DNA of 64,000 nucleotides from Lysobacter luteus (GCF_907164845.1 NZ_OU015430.1:1912001-1976000), one strand, 5' to 3'; numbered from the stretch's first letter, positions 27,399 to 37,265 are shown. Numbers and translations are program-made. The notes: generated from the sequence alone by a model not told the origin.

Positions 27399-28447
27399 GG
27401 GGCCGGACGCGGAGGTTCGCGTTGGCGGTGGTGTGCAGCGCGTCGATGGGGATGCTGGCAACGCCAGCGGCCAGCGCGGCCGCAGGCCCCGGCGCGATCG
27501 CCGGACCGGTGGCGGCAGCCGAGGCACGCACCGGCCATGACATCTACCGGCAGTTCCGCGACGGCCTGTCGGCACCGGCCTGCCCGGCTGGCGTGAGCGA
27601 GCGCTGGCGCACCCACTTCGCCGCCGCACCCGGCCGCCTCGCCCAGCCGGACGAGGGCACGCTGGCGCTGTTCGGCTATGTCCTGGACGCGCTGGAGAAG
27701 GCCAGCCTGCCAAGCGAGTACGCGCTCATTCCGTTCGTTGAAAGCGGCTACAAGCCCGACGCCCGCAGCCCCCTCGGGCCGGCCGGCATGTGGCAGATGA
27801 TCAAGCTCACCGCACGCAACCACAAAGTACCGATCCGCGGTGGCTACGACGGCCGGCTGTCCCCGGTGGACTCGACCCGCGCGGCGGTCCGCTACCTCAA
27901 GACCCTGCACGGCATGTTCGCCGGTGACTGGCGCCTGGCAGCCATGGCATACAACGCCGGCGAGTACCGCATCCTCGGCGCGCTGCGGAAGTCGGGCCAG
28001 GTCGCGCGCGATGCCAAGCCCGAAGCGCTGCCCGGCGTGGCGGGCATCACCCACGCCTACGTGCGGAAGCTGCAGGCGCTGGCCTGCCTGCTCGAAGAGG
28101 CCGAGGACCAGGAGCAGTGGATGCAGGCGCTGGATCGTCCGGTGCCACGGCTGGAGGCCGTCCCGGTGGCCGCCGACGTGACCCGCGTCGACGTCTGGGC
28201 GGACGCCAACGGTCGTGACCCGCGGCGACTGCGCCGGCTCAACCCGGCGTTCGTTGCCGGGCGGATCCGTCACGACGGGGGCGCGGTGCACCTGCTCGTT
28301 CCGACCCCGGCCTACGCCGCGCTCGTGGTCGACGAAGCGCCGGACGCGGAAACGCAGCCGGCGATCGCCCGGGCGGAGGGGGCCGAATCCACGGTCAATG
28401 GATCCCCAACCCAGGTCCAGGCGGGCCGCGCCGCCGGCGACGACTGA
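27395..28447 (+). CDS. mltD: Membrane-bound lytic transglycosylase, MltD-like
   Basis: A 350-residue exported murein lytic transglycosylase that cleaves peptidoglycan to give anhydro-muropeptides. Signal peptide at residues 1-29 (ends ASAAA; no lipobox). The SLT domain holds the catalytic Glu in IPFVESGYKPDARSPLG, then GMWQMIKLTARNH and AMAYNAGEYRI. After it comes one degenerate LysM-like segment (TRVDVWADANGRDPRRLRRL), whereas E. coli MltD (452 residues) has more, so it is C-terminally short. The gloB-mltD pairing is conserved. Confidence 0.88.
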   Translation: MRGRTRRFALAVVCSASMGMLATPAASAAAGPGAIAGPVAAAEARTGHDIYRQFRDGLSAPACPAGVSERWRTHFAAAPGRLAQPDEGTLALFGYVLDALEKASLPSEYALIPFVESGYKPDARSPLGPAGMWQMIKLTARNHKVPIRGGYDGRLSPVDSTRAAVRYLKTLHGMFAGDWRLAAMAYNAGEYRILGALRKSGQVARDAKPEALPGVAGITHAYVRKLQALACLLEEAEDQEQWMQALDRPVPRLEAVPVAADVTRVDVWADANGRDPRRLRRLNPAFVAGRIRHDGGAVHLLVPTPAYAALVVDEAPDAETQPAIARAEGAESTVNGSPTQVQAGRAAGDD

Positions 28448-28548
28448 ACGCCGCCGCGCGTGCCACCGGGCACATCGTGCCCGCAGCGGGTGGTTAAACT
28501 AGCGGATTGCCGGCCCTGCCCGGCCGCCACGAGCATCGAGGAGCAATC

Positions 28549-29343
28549 ATGGGTTTCCTGCAAGGCAAGCGCGCACTCATCACCGGCATCGCCAGCGACC
28601 GCTCGATCGCCAGCGGCATCGCCGAGGCCATGCACCGCCAGGGTGCCGAGCTGGCATTCACCTACCTCAATGACAAGCTGCGCCCGCGTGTCGAGAAGGC
28701 CGCCACCGCGCTTGGCAGCGATATCGTGCTGCCCCTCGACGTGTCCAGCGACGACCAGATCACCGCCTGCTTCGAGCAGCTCGGCCAACGCTGGGACGGG
28801 TTCGACATCCTGGTCCACGCGATCGCCTACGCGCCGCGCGAGGCGATCGAGGGCGAGTTTCTCGACGGCCTTACCCGGGAGAACTGGAACACCGCCCACG
28901 AGATCTCGGCGTTCTCGCTCGCCGCGATGGCGAAGGCCGCACGCCCGCTGATGGCCCACCGCAACGGCGCGATCCTGACCCTGAGCTACCTGGGCGCCGA
29001 GCGCGCGCTGCAGAACTACAACGTGATGGGCGTGGCCAAGGCCAGCCTCGAGGCGACGGTGCGCTACCTCGCGCTGAACCTCGGCCCGGAGGGCACCCGC
29101 GTCAACGCGATTTCCGCCGGCCCAATCAAGACCCTGTCGGCCGCCGGTATCGCGAACTTCCGCAAGATGCTCGGCCATTTCGAACAGTACGCGCCGCTGC
29201 GCCGCAGCGTCACCATCGAGGACGTCGGCAACACCGCCGCGTTCCTGTGTTCGGACCTGGCCGCGGGCATCACCGGCGAAGTCACCTACGTCGATTCGGG
29301 GTACAACATCCTCGGCATGACCGGCATCGGCGACGAGGACTGA
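28549..29343 (+). CDS. fabI: Enoyl-[acyl-carrier-protein] reductase (NADH), FabI
   Basis: A 264-residue short-chain dehydrogenase-fold enzyme that carries out the last reduction in each fatty-acid elongation cycle and is the triclosan target. The FabI-type [13 protein letters not shown] cofactor loop is at residues 13-25. Catalytic residues Y147, Y157 and K164 ([16 protein letters not shown]) match E. coli Y146/Y156/K163. The C-terminal [18 protein letters not shown] is typical. GAGGAG precedes the ATG. It ends in a strong bidirectional terminator shared with ppiD. Confidence 0.97.
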   Translation: MGFLQGKRALITGIASDRSIASGIAEAMHRQGAELAFTYLNDKLRPRVEKAATALGSDIVLPLDVSSDDQITACFEQLGQRWDGFDILVHAIAYAPREAIEGEFLDGLTRENWNTAHEISAFSLAAMAKAARPLMAHRNGAILTLSYLGAERALQNYNVMGVAKASLEATVRYLALNLGPEGTRVNAISAGPIKTLSAAGIANFRKMLGHFEQYAPLRRSVTIEDVGNTAAFLCSDLAAGITGEVTYVDSGYNILGMTGIGDED

Positions 29344-29361
29344 GCGGCCCGCTGCTCCACG

Positions 29362-29392
29362 AAAAAGCCCGGCGCGAAGCCGGGCTTTTTTT
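29362..29392. terminator. Bidirectional terminator between fabI and ppiD
   Basis: AAAAAGCCCGGC ... GCCGGGCTTTTTTT: a 7-bp GC stem with A-run and T-run on the two sides, so it works for both convergent genes. Confidence 0.95.
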
Positions 29393-29407
29393 GTTCTGAG
29401 TCGCGGA

Positions 29408-31387
29408 TCAGAGGTTTTCTTCGACCACCTCGATCTCCATCCCGGCACGCAACGCCGACACCAGCGCCTGGACGTCGTTCGCCCCGGCAAACTGCGCGAC
29501 CTGCTGGGCCAGCATCTCCCGCTGCGCCGCCGGCACTTCGGCGATGTCGCCGGGGGTGACCTTCTCCACCGCGAAAAGCACGATGGTGCCGTCATCGAGC
29601 ACCTGCATCCCGTGCGCCGGCTTTTCCGTCCCGTCCACCCGCGTGGCGAAGATCGCCTGCGACACCGACGCGTCGACCAGTGGGGCGCCACGTGGCACGC
29701 CCGGGACCGACTGCGGCGCCGGCAGCGACTCGGCCTCGGCCAGCGCTGCCAGCGTGGTACCCGCATGCAGCTTGGCCAGCAGGGCACCGGCGCGCTGTTC
29801 GGCGGCCTGCCTCGAGCGGTCGGCACGGATGGCCGCGATCACCTGCTCACGCACTTCCGCCAGCGGCCGGGCGCTTTCGGGCAGGTGGTCGGTTACGCGG
29901 ATCCAGACATTGCGGCCGGGGCCGACCTCGATCGGGTCGCTGACCGTGCCGTCCTCCACCAGTACTTCGGAGAATGCCGCGTTGCGGACTGCCGCGTGTG
30001 CCGCCACGCCCTCGGTCGTCGTGCGAGCGAACGGACCAAGCTTCTGCACCTGCACGCCCGCGATCTCCGCGGCCGGTGCCAGCGCACCCGGGTTGGCAAG
30101 CACGGCATCGACGACCTGCGACGAGATGTCGTTGAAGGCCTGTTCGCGGTCGGCCTCGGCCTGCTCGGCCGCCAGCGTCTCGCGCACTTCTTCGAAGGAC
30201 TCACGCGCACCGGCCTTGACCTCGTGCAACTTGATCACGTGCCAGCCGAAATCGGTCTTGACGGGTTTGCTCACCGAGCCCGGCTCCAGCGCGAACAGCG
30301 CTTCGGCAAAGGGGCCCGGCATCATGTCGCGGCTGATCCAGCCCAGGTCGCCACCAGCGGCACTGGAGCCCGCGTCGTCGCTGTAACGGGCCGCCAGCGC
30401 AGTGAAATCCGCGCCTTCGGCCGCCGCGAGGCCCGCGACCTCGGCCGCTTCCGCCGCCGCGGCCTGTTGGGCTTCGGCATCGGCGTCGGCCGCCACCTCG
30501 ATCAGGATGTGCGAGGCGTGGCGCTGCTCCTGCGAAGCGAACTTGTCCTGCTCCTGCTGGTAGCGCGCCCGCAGTGCCACTTCATCGGCCGCAGCCGGCG
30601 CCGGCAGCGCCGCCATGTCGAGCTCGATGTATTCGATTGCCACCCGCTCCGGTGCCCGGTAGTCGGCCAGGTGGGCGTCATACCACGCCTGCACGTCCGC
30701 ATCGGACACGTCGGTGGTGTCAGCCGCGGCCGGCGGGGCGACCAGAAGGCTCACGTCACGCCGCTCGCCCATCAGGCGGATCAGGCGATCCAGTTCAGCG
30801 TCGGTCACGAAATTGCTGTTGGCGATCGCGGTCGTGACCAGGCTCTGCTGCAGACCTTCGCGCACAAGCTGGTCAAACTGCGCCGGCGTCTGCGCCGGCA
30901 CCTGCGAGGCGAGCGCGAGCTGGTAACGGGATGGGTCGAAGCGGCCATCGACCTGGAACGCCGGGATCGCCTGGATGGCGTCGCGTACCATCGCATCGCT
31001 GACCACCACGCCCGCCTGTTCGGCCGCCATCGCCTGGACGCGCTGGTCGATCAACGTCTCCAGCACCATGCGCTTTGTTTCGGCGCTCTCGAAGTCACGC
31101 GCGTCAAAGGCGTCGCCCAGCTCGGCCCGCTGTTGCTGCCGCACCTGCTCGAAGCGCTGGCGGAATTCGTCGACGCTGATCTCCTCGTGGCGCCAGAACA
31201 CCGACACCGGCCAGAAGGACGGCGCGTCGGCCCACCACGTCGGCGGCGCCTGGATGGTGGCGACCGTGGTGTTGCTGCGCTGGACCATGTACTGCTCGAG
31301 CCCGAAGAAGGCGAACGGGATGATCAGCAGCCCGAGGATCACCGTGGCGATCCAGCCGGAGGTCTTGTCGCGGAGTTTCTGCAGCAT
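29408..31387 (-). CDS. ppiD: Peptidyl-prolyl isomerase / periplasmic folding chaperone PpiD
   Basis: A 659-residue SurA-like N-domain protein with parvulin fold, anchored in the inner membrane. An N-terminal transmembrane helix (about residues 12-33) is followed by the SurA-N-like region and one PPIC rotamase domain (about 265-375, EQRHASHILIEVAADA to GWISRDMMPGPFAEALFALE). PpiD assists proteins leaving the SecYEG channel. I start at MLQKLRDKTSGW; an in-frame upstream ATG is unlikely. As in E. coli it lies downstream of lon-hupB, with tRNA genes between. Confidence 0.93.
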   Translation of the reverse strand: MLQKLRDKTSGWIATVILGLLIIPFAFFGLEQYMVQRSNTTVATIQAPPTWWADAPSFWPVSVFWRHEEISVDEFRQRFEQVRQQQRAELGDAFDARDFESAETKRMVLETLIDQRVQAMAAEQAGVVVSDAMVRDAIQAIPAFQVDGRFDPSRYQLALASQVPAQTPAQFDQLVREGLQQSLVTTAIANSNFVTDAELDRLIRLMGERRDVSLLVAPPAAADTTDVSDADVQAWYDAHLADYRAPERVAIEYIELDMAALPAPAAADEVALRARYQQEQDKFASQEQRHASHILIEVAADADAEAQQAAAAEAAEVAGLAAAEGADFTALAARYSDDAGSSAAGGDLGWISRDMMPGPFAEALFALEPGSVSKPVKTDFGWHVIKLHEVKAGARESFEEVRETLAAEQAEADREQAFNDISSQVVDAVLANPGALAPAAEIAGVQVQKLGPFARTTTEGVAAHAAVRNAAFSEVLVEDGTVSDPIEVGPGRNVWIRVTDHLPESARPLAEVREQVIAAIRADRSRQAAEQRAGALLAKLHAGTTLAALAEAESLPAPQSVPGVPRGAPLVDASVSQAIFATRVDGTEKPAHGMQVLDDGTIVLFAVEKVTPGDIAEVPAAQREMLAQQVAQFAGANDVQALVSALRAGMEIEVVEENL

Positions 31388-31452
31388 GGGGACGTAGTGG
31401 GCAAGTCGGAAGCCGCACAGTCTAGCGCGGTTGCCCTGTCGGCTGGCGGGCC

Positions 31453-31481
31453 AAAAAAAAAGGCGCCGTTTCCGGCGCCTT
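31453..31481 (-). terminator. Terminator after the tRNA-Val/Asp/Asp cluster
   Basis: AAGGCGCCG/CGGCGCCTT stem with a 4-base loop followed by a run of T on the minus strand. It ends the minus-strand tRNA transcript before ppiD. Confidence 0.9.
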
Positions 31482-31495
31482 CTACAACTCGACAA

Positions 31496-31572
31496 TGGCG
31501 GAGCGGACGGGACTCGAACCCGCGACCTCCGGCGTGACAGGCCAGCATTCTAACCAACTGAACTACCGCTCC
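31496..31572 (-). tRNA. tRNA-Asp (anticodon GTC), copy 1
   Basis: A 77-base tRNA with encoded CCA; anticodon loop CTGTCAC; acceptor stem GGAGCGG/CCGCTCC. It differs from the second copy only by a compensatory C-G to T-A change in the acceptor stem. Confidence 0.97.
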
Positions 31573-31634
31573 ACGTCGCAAAACACTGGTTGCCGAACCG
31601 GCTGCAACCGGCCGCACAAAAGCGCGGCTCTCAT

Positions 31635-31670
31635 AAAAAGCAGAAGCGCCGGAATCATCCGGCGCTTCTG
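31635..31670 (-). terminator. Terminator between the two tRNA-Asp genes
   Basis: A 12-bp perfect stem CAGAAGCGCCGG / CCGGCGCTTCTG with an AATCAT loop, followed on the minus strand by a CTTTTTAT run. It may separate copy 2 from copy 1, or act as a read-through attenuator. Confidence 0.8.
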
Positions 31671-31677
31671 GTGTTAC

Positions 31678-31754
31678 TGGCGGAGTGGACGGGACTCGAA
31701 CCCGCGACCTCCGGCGTGACAGGCCAGCATTCTAACCAACTGAACTACCACTCC
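31678..31754 (-). tRNA. tRNA-Asp (anticodon GTC), copy 2
   Basis: A 77-base tRNA with encoded CCA and acceptor stem GGAGTGG/CCACTCC. Otherwise it is identical to copy 1. It lies 24 bases after tRNA-Val and is followed by its own terminator-like hairpin. Confidence 0.97.
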
Positions 31755-31778
31755 GCACTTTGAAGCATTACCCGGTGC

Positions 31779-31854
31779 TGGTGGGTGCTGAGGGTTTCGA
31801 ACCCCCGACCCTCTCCGTGTAAAGGAGACGCTCTACCACTGAGCTAAGCACCCT
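31779..31854 (-). tRNA. tRNA-Val (anticodon TAC)
   Basis: A 76-base tRNA with encoded CCA; anticodon loop CTTTACA; acceptor stem AGGGTGC/GCACCCA pairing with ACCA end. It starts about 45 bases after the hupB stop, so it may share the hupB transcript. Confidence 0.96.
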
Positions 31855-31899
31855 GGATCACAGGACCGCCGCGATGCATTGCGGCGGCGGGTGAGCTGC

Positions 31900-32172
31900 T
31901 TAGTTTACAGCGTCCTTAAGAGCTTTGCCAGCCTTGAACGCAGGATTCTTGGAAGCCTTGATCTTGATCGTCTCACCGGTCTTCGGGTTGCGACCCTGGC
32001 GGGCGGCACGCTTGCGGACCTGGAAGGTGCCGAAGCCGACCAGCGTCACCGTGTCGCCCTTCTTCAGCGCCTTGGTGATGACACTGACCATCGCGTCGAC
32101 GGCATTGGCGGCATCGGTCTTCGACAGCTCTGCAGCGTCGGCGACGGCGGCAACAAAATCACCCTTGTTCAT
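31900..32172 (-). CDS. hupB: DNA-binding protein HU-beta
   Basis: A 90-residue nucleoid protein that bends DNA without sequence specificity. [20 protein letters not shown] start, [20 protein letters not shown] (DNA-binding arm with the conserved GRNP turn) and [16 protein letters not shown] end are family-typical. A -35/-10 promoter lies 132 bases upstream. It lies between lon and ppiD, the conserved gammaproteobacterial order. Confidence 0.98.
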   Translation of the reverse strand: MNKGDFVAAVADAAELSKTDAANAVDAMVSVITKALKKGDTVTLVGFGTFQVRKRAARQGRNPKTGETIKIKASKNPAFKAGKALKDAVN

Positions 32173-32303
32173 TCGTGTGGACTCCCTGTGCGGATACGGA
32201 CCGCGGTGTGCTGAGAATCGAAGTGCCCCCCGCGCACGGCGGACCTCCGACCGACTTTGCCGCATCGCCAGCCAACCCCCCCGGCTGCGATGCGGTTGCC
32301 TGC

Positions 32304-32332
32304 GTTATACCAGTGGCATTTAGGGGGTGCAA
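32304..32332 (-). promoter_or_regulatory. Sigma-70 promoter of hupB
   Basis: On the minus strand TTGCAC and TATAAC with 17 bp between them, upstream of hupB and downstream of the lon stop. HU therefore has its own promoter and does not depend on lon read-through. Confidence 0.75.
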
Positions 32333-32396
32333 GCCGGAAAGCTAGCAATGACGCGGGTTTCAGCGGATCGGACGCATTTTTGGCAATTGCCGCCAA

Positions 32397-34844
32397 TCAA
32401 TGCTTGACGCCGGCCTGCTCGACCCGCTCGCCCTTGCCCCTGACCGGTACCGCACCCTCGCCCGAGGGCTGCGAGGGCGTCACAGGGCGTTCCAGCGCCA
32501 CGTCGAGGACTTCGTCGATCCACTTGGCCGGGACGATCTTCAACCCCTGGGTCACGCTCTTCGGCAGGTCGACCAGGTCCTTCTCGTTCTCCTCGGGAAT
32601 GATCACCGTGGTGATGCCGCCACGCAGCGCCGCCAGCAGCTTCTCCTTCAGGCCGCCGATCGGAAGCACGCGCCCGCGCAGGGTGATTTCGCCGGTCATC
32701 GCCACCTCCGCGCGCACCGGGTTGCCGGTGAGCATCGACACCAGCGCAGTCGCCATCGCGATGCCGGCGCTCGGGCCGTCCTTCGGCGTGGCGCCCTCGG
32801 GCACGTGGACGTGGATGTCCTGCTTCTGCAGGAACTCAAGGTCGATGCCCAAGCGCTCGGTCCGCGCCCGAACCACCGACAGCGCCGCCGACGCCGACTC
32901 CTTCATGACGTCGCCCAGCTGGCCGGTCAGCAACAGCTGGCCCTTGCCCGGCACCATCGTCGATTCGATCTGCAGCAGGTCGCCGCCGACCTCCGTCCAC
33001 GCCAGTCCGGTCACCAGGCCGATCTCGTTCTGCTCTTCGGCACGGCCGAAGTCGAACCGGCGCACGCCCAGGTACTTGTCGAGGTTCTTGGGGGTGACGT
33101 TGACCGTCTTCGCCTTCTTCTGCGGCCCGGCCAGTGCGATCTCCTTGACCACCTTGCGCGCGATCTTGGAGATCTCGCGCTCGAGGTTGCGCACGCCGGA
33201 CTCGCGCGTGTAGTAGCGCACGATGTCGCGTACCGCCGCCTCGCTGATCTTGACCTCGTCCGGCTTGAGCCCGTTGGCCTTGATCTGCTTTGGCAGCAGG
33301 TAACGCATGGCGATGTTGAGCTTCTCCTCCTCGGTGTAACCCGGGATGCGGATCACCTCCATGCGGTCCAGGAGCGGACCGGGGATGTTGAGCGAGTTGG
33401 AGGTGGCCACGAACATCACCTCGCTCAGGTCGAGGTCGACCTCCAGGTAGTGGTCGTTGAAGCTGTGGTTCTGCTCGGGATCCAGGACCTCGAGCAGCGC
33501 GGACGACGGGTCGCCGCGGAAGTCCATCGACATCTTGTCGATCTCGTCGAGCACGAACAGGGGGTTCTTCGTGCCGACCTTGTTGAGGTTCTGCACGATC
33601 CGCCCCGGCATCGAGCCGACGTAGGTGCGGCGGTGGCCACGGATCTCGGCCTCGTCACGCACGCCGCCGAGCGACATCCGGATGAACTTGCGGTTGGTCG
33701 CCTTGGCGATCGATTGGCCCAGCGAAGTCTTGCCCACGCCCGGAGGGCCGACCAGGCACAGGATCGGGGCCTTCATCGTCTTGACCCGGGTCTGCACGGC
33801 CAGGTATTCGAGGATGCGCTCCTTCACCTTCTCAAGGCCGAAGTGGTCGGCGTCGAGCACTTCCTGCGCGGCACGCAGGTCCTTGCGGACCTTGCTGCGC
33901 TTCTTCCACGGCACGCCGAGCAGCCAGTCCAGGTAGTTGCGCACCACCGCGGCCTCGGCCGACATCGGCGACATCTGCTTGAGCTTGTTGAGCTCGTTGC
34001 GCGCCTTGGCCTCGACCGGCCTGGGCATGCCGGCCGCGGCGATCTTTCTGGTCAGCTCCTCGATGTCGTTCGGCGCGTCGTCGATCTCGCCCAGCTCCTT
34101 CTGGATCGCCTTCATCTGCTCGTTGAGGTAGTACTCGCGCTGGCTCTTCTCCATCTGCGACTTGACCCGGCCGCGGATGCGCTTCTCGAGCTGCTGCACG
34201 TCGATCTCGCCGTCGACCAGGCCGACCAGCTGCTCCAGTCGGGCGCCGACGTCATGGGTCTCGAGCAACTTCTGCTTGTCGCCGATACGCACCCCGAGGT
34301 GGGCAGCGATGGTGTCTGCCAGGCGCCCCGGCTCGTCGATGCCCGAAAGGGTCTGCATCAGCTCCGGCGGGAGCTTGCGATTGGTCTTCACGTACTGCTC
34401 GAACAGGCCCATCAGCGAGCGTGCGATGGCGTCGAGTTCACGCTCCTCGCGGTCGGCCACGGGCTCGATCACGCGGGCGCTGCCGGACAGCGTGCCTTCG
34501 TGTTCAACCACGTCTTCGACACGCGCGCGCGCCACGCCTTCCACCAGCACCTTGATGGTGCCGTCGGGCAGCTTTAGCAGTTGCAGGACATGGGCCAGCG
34601 TGCCCACCTCGTAGAGATCGCCGGCGACCGGGTCGTCGGTCTCGGCCGACTTCTGCGCCACCAGCAGGATCTGCTTGTCGGCTTCCATCGCCAGGTCGAG
34701 GGCGCGGATCGACTTGTCGCGCCCGACGAACAACGGGATCACCATGTGCGGGAACACCACGACGTCGCGCAGCGGCAACACCGGCAGCTCGAGAGGTTCG
34801 TGCCCGGTCGTGCGGGAGGATTCGGTCCGGGTGGATTCGGTCAT
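32397..34844 (-). CDS. lon: ATP-dependent protease Lon
   Basis: An 815-residue hexameric AAA+ protease that removes misfolded and regulatory proteins. Order: N-terminal substrate domain ([20 protein letters not shown]), AAA+ module with Walker [13 protein letters not shown], and the C-terminal protease with S692 ([11 protein letters not shown]) and K735 ([10 protein letters not shown]), 43 residues apart as in E. coli S679/K722. I start at [10 protein letters not shown], preceded by GGAG; the frame continues 38 codons upstream without similarity. The heat-shock promoter lies 86 bases upstream. Confidence 0.97.
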   Translation of the reverse strand: MTESTRTESSRTTGHEPLELPVLPLRDVVVFPHMVIPLFVGRDKSIRALDLAMEADKQILLVAQKSAETDDPVAGDLYEVGTLAHVLQLLKLPDGTIKVLVEGVARARVEDVVEHEGTLSGSARVIEPVADREERELDAIARSLMGLFEQYVKTNRKLPPELMQTLSGIDEPGRLADTIAAHLGVRIGDKQKLLETHDVGARLEQLVGLVDGEIDVQQLEKRIRGRVKSQMEKSQREYYLNEQMKAIQKELGEIDDAPNDIEELTRKIAAAGMPRPVEAKARNELNKLKQMSPMSAEAAVVRNYLDWLLGVPWKKRSKVRKDLRAAQEVLDADHFGLEKVKERILEYLAVQTRVKTMKAPILCLVGPPGVGKTSLGQSIAKATNRKFIRMSLGGVRDEAEIRGHRRTYVGSMPGRIVQNLNKVGTKNPLFVLDEIDKMSMDFRGDPSSALLEVLDPEQNHSFNDHYLEVDLDLSEVMFVATSNSLNIPGPLLDRMEVIRIPGYTEEEKLNIAMRYLLPKQIKANGLKPDEVKISEAAVRDIVRYYTRESGVRNLEREISKIARKVVKEIALAGPQKKAKTVNVTPKNLDKYLGVRRFDFGRAEEQNEIGLVTGLAWTEVGGDLLQIESTMVPGKGQLLLTGQLGDVMKESASAALSVVRARTERLGIDLEFLQKQDIHVHVPEGATPKDGPSAGIAMATALVSMLTGNPVRAEVAMTGEITLRGRVLPIGGLKEKLLAALRGGITTVIIPEENEKDLVDLPKSVTQGLKIVPAKWIDEVLDVALERPVTPSQPSGEGAVPVRGKGERVEQAGVKH

Positions 34845-34930
34845 GGAGGGCTCCGGGCTGTCAGGCCGCCGGACGGGCGTCCGGCGCAGTAAACGGGAAA
34901 GCGCCGGCATCGCCGGGGCCTTGGCAACGG

Positions 34931-34959
34931 TTATGGGGGCCCGCGCGGAGGGATGCAAG
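34931..34959 (-). promoter_or_regulatory. Sigma-32 (heat-shock) promoter of lon
   Basis: On the minus strand CTTGCATC and CCCCATAA. CTTGCA to CCCCAT spacing is 15 bp. The consensus is CTTGAA - about 13-17 bp - CCCCATNT. It matches the expected heat-shock control of lon, and the same elements with the same spacing precede clpP. Confidence 0.75.
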
Positions 34960-35005
34960 CGGCGTCAGGGAGCCGATCCGGGCGGTTCGGGAAACCCAAA
35001 TGAAA

Positions 35006-35034
35006 TCAGCCGCTTGCGATGCGCAAACGGCTGA
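35006..35034 (-). terminator. Terminator after clpX
   Basis: TCAGCCG-C-TTGCG ... CGCAA-A-CGGCTGA stem with a small loop and a C/A mismatch, followed on the minus strand by the T-rich TTTCATTT. It separates clpX from the lon promoter. Confidence 0.75.
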
Positions 35035-35061
35035 TCGGGTCAACGGCGGGTGCGGCCCGGT

Positions 35062-36354
35062 TCAGTCGCCCGAAGCGGCCTTCTGCGGAGCCGCCGGCGG
35101 CGTCTGGTAGATCAGGTAGGGATCGGTCTTGTGGTCGATCACCGACTCGTCGACCACCACCTTGCTCACGTTCTCCTGCGACGGTAGCTCGTACATCGTG
35201 TCGAGCAGCACCGACTCCACGATGGTGCGCAGGCCACGCGCGCCGGTCTTGCGCTTGAGGGCCTTGCGGGCGATCGCCGCAAGGGCGTCGGGACGGAACT
35301 CCAGCTCAACGCCTTCCATCTCGAACAGCTTGCGGAACTGCTTGGTGATCGCGTTGCGCGGCTCGGTCAGGATGGTGATCAGGGCCTCCTCGTCGAGTTC
35401 CTCGAGTGTCGCGACGACCGGCAGGCGGCCGACGAACTCGGGAATCAGGCCGAACTTGATCAGGTCCTCGGGCTCGACCTCGGCCAGGATCTTGCCGACC
35501 TCGGTCTTGCGCTCGCTGCTCTTGACCTTGGCGCCAAAGCCGATGCCACCGGCCTCGGTGCTGCGCTGCTGGATGATCTTGTCCAGACCGGCGAAGGCGC
35601 CGCCCACGATGAACAGGATGTTGCGCGTGTCGACCTGCAGGAACTCCTGCTGCGGATGCTTGCGACCGCCCTGCGGCGGCACGCTGGCGACGGTGCCCTC
35701 GATCAGCTTCAGCAGCGCCTGCTGGACGCCCTCGCCCGACACGTCGCGGGTGATCGACGGGTTGTCGGACTTGCGCGAGATCTTGTCGATCTCGTCGATG
35801 TAGACGATGCCCTGCTGCGCCTTGTCGACGTCGTAGTCGCACTTCTGCAGCAGCTTCTGGATGATGTTCTCGACGTCCTCGCCGACATAGCCGGCTTCGG
35901 TCAGCGTCGTCGCGTCGGCCATCGTGAACGGCACGTTGAGCATGCGCGCCAGCGTTTCGGCCAGCAGCGTCTTGCCCGAACCGGTCGGGCCGACCAGCAG
36001 GATGTTTGACTTGGCCAGCTCGACGTCGTCGTTCTTCTGGCGGCTCTCGATGCGCTTGTAATGGTTGTACACGGCGACCGCGAGCGTGCGCTTGGCGCGC
36101 GCCTGGCCAATCACGTACTGGTCGAGGACCTCGAGGATCTCCTTGGGCTTGGGCAGGTGGCTGCGCGCCGACTGCGCCTTCTCCTCGAGTTCCTCGCGGA
36201 TGATGTCGTTGCACAGCTCGACGCATTCGTCACAGATGAACACGCTGGGGCCCGCAATCAGCTTGCGCACCTCGTGCTGGCTCTTGCCGCAGAACGAGCA
36301 GTACAGAATCTTGTTGCTGTCGCCGGTACTGCGGCCCTGTCGATCGTCGGTCAT
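35062..36354 (-). CDS. clpX: ATP-dependent Clp protease ATPase subunit ClpX
   Basis: A 430-residue AAA+ unfoldase that feeds substrates to ClpP. The N-terminal zinc-binding domain has cysteines C19, C22, C41 and C44 (YCSFCGK ... CDEC). Walker A is [12 protein letters not shown], Walker [11 protein letters not shown], followed by the pore loop GYVGEDVE and the arginine-rich sensor region [11 protein letters not shown]. The IGF loop is present as a variant in the [14 protein letters not shown] region downstream. I start at [10 protein letters not shown]; the frame runs 30 codons further upstream. It lies 180 bp downstream of clpP, as in E. coli. Confidence 0.98.
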   Translation of the reverse strand: MTDDRQGRSTGDSNKILYCSFCGKSQHEVRKLIAGPSVFICDECVELCNDIIREELEEKAQSARSHLPKPKEILEVLDQYVIGQARAKRTLAVAVYNHYKRIESRQKNDDVELAKSNILLVGPTGSGKTLLAETLARMLNVPFTMADATTLTEAGYVGEDVENIIQKLLQKCDYDVDKAQQGIVYIDEIDKISRKSDNPSITRDVSGEGVQQALLKLIEGTVASVPPQGGRKHPQQEFLQVDTRNILFIVGGAFAGLDKIIQQRSTEAGGIGFGAKVKSSERKTEVGKILAEVEPEDLIKFGLIPEFVGRLPVVATLEELDEEALITILTEPRNAITKQFRKLFEMEGVELEFRPDALAAIARKALKRKTGARGLRTIVESVLLDTMYELPSQENVSKVVVDESVIDHKTDPYLIYQTPPAAPQKAASGD

Positions 36355-36445
36355 GCGCTTGCCTGAAGTTCCATGTGCGGAGCCGGTCGCGCAAGGCCTG
36401 CGCGCACGGGTACCGGATGATGCGGCCCGAGAATAGCACAGCATC

Positions 36446-36470
36446 CCGGCAAGCCCCGGGGGCCTGCCGG
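36446..36470 (-). other. Imperfect hairpin in the clpP-clpX gap
   Basis: CCGGCA / TGCCGG arms around a GC-rich centre, 65 bases after the clpP stop on the minus strand. There is no T-run, so it may be an mRNA stabiliser or weak attenuator. Confidence 0.3.
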
Positions 36471-36534
36471 AACCGCTGAAAGCGTCACGGAATCAATAAC
36501 TTGTGCGATTGTGTTCGGGTCGAGCAAATAGCCG

Positions 36535-37161
36535 TCAACCGGCCTGGATGGACTCGTCGGGGCGGCGTTCGAGCACCTGGTCGACCAGGCCGTACTCGCG
36601 GGCGGCCTCGGCGCTCTTGAAGTTGTCGCGCTCGGTGTCGCGCGCGATCGTCTCCAGCGGCTGCCCGGTGTGGTGGGAGAGTACCTCGTTCAGCTTCTGC
36701 TTGAGCGCGAGGATCTCGCGGGCGTGGATCTCGATGTCGCTGGCCTGGCCCTGGAAGCCGCCGAGCGGCTGGTGGATCATCACGCGCGAGTTCGGCAGCG
36801 CGTAACGCTTGCCCTTGGCACCTGCCGCCAGCAGCAGCGCGCCCATCGAGGCGGCCTGGCCGACGCAGATCGTGCTCACGTCCGGCTTGATGTACTGCAT
36901 GGTGTCGTAGATCGCCATGCCGGCCGTGACCACGCCGCCGGGGGAGTTGATGTAGAGGCTGATGTCCTTCTCGGGGTTTTCGGCCTCGAGGAAGAGCATC
37001 TGCGCGACGATCACGTTGGCCACGTGGTCGTCGACCCCACCCACCAGGAAGATCACCCGCTCCTTCAGCAGGCGCGAGTAGATGTCATACGCGCGCTCGC
37101 CGCGGCTGGTCTGCTCGACCACCATCGGCACCAGGTTCAGGGCTTGGGTTCGGGTGTCCAT
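36535..37161 (-). CDS. clpP: ATP-dependent Clp protease proteolytic subunit
   Basis: A 208-residue serine peptidase that forms the double heptameric chamber. The triad is visible: S105 ([10 protein letters not shown]), H130 ([11 protein letters not shown]) and D179 (DTERDNF). The N-terminal axial loop region ([20 protein letters not shown]) is well conserved. It lies between tig and clpX and is preceded by its own heat-shock promoter. Confidence 0.98.
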   Translation of the reverse strand: MDTRTQALNLVPMVVEQTSRGERAYDIYSRLLKERVIFLVGGVDDHVANVIVAQMLFLEAENPEKDISLYINSPGGVVTAGMAIYDTMQYIKPDVSTICVGQAASMGALLLAAGAKGKRYALPNSRVMIHQPLGGFQGQASDIEIHAREILALKQKLNEVLSHHTGQPLETIARDTERDNFKSAEAAREYGLVDQVLERRPDESIQAG

Positions 37162-37201
37162 CCGGATGCGGGACCTTCGGTTACGTGTGTGCGGCTAGTC
37201 A

Positions 37202-37230
37202 ATCTGGGGCTGGCCGCGCGGCGATGCAAG
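37202..37230 (-). promoter_or_regulatory. Sigma-32 (heat-shock) promoter of clpP
   Basis: On the minus strand CTTGCATC and CCCCAGAT with 15 bp between CTTGCA and CCCCAG, 40 bases before the clpP start. It matches the sigma-32 consensus in all but a few positions and shares the -35 sequence with the lon promoter. Confidence 0.7.
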
Positions 37231-37245
37231 CCCCGCCGGGGTCAA

Positions 37246-37265
37246 CCGCGCCCCGCGGGGCGCGG
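37246..37265. other. 20-bp perfect palindrome between tig and clpP
   Basis: Uninterrupted inverted repeat of CCGCGCCCCG, lying between the tig stop and the clpP heat-shock promoter. It would form a very stable RNA hairpin, possibly attenuating tig read-through. It has no T-run. Confidence 0.4.

Noticed and set aside
31865-31886. CCGCCGC ... GCGGCGG hairpin between hupB and tRNA-Val as a terminator
   Set aside because: It has no T-run and lies very close to the tRNA, so a terminator call was not justified.
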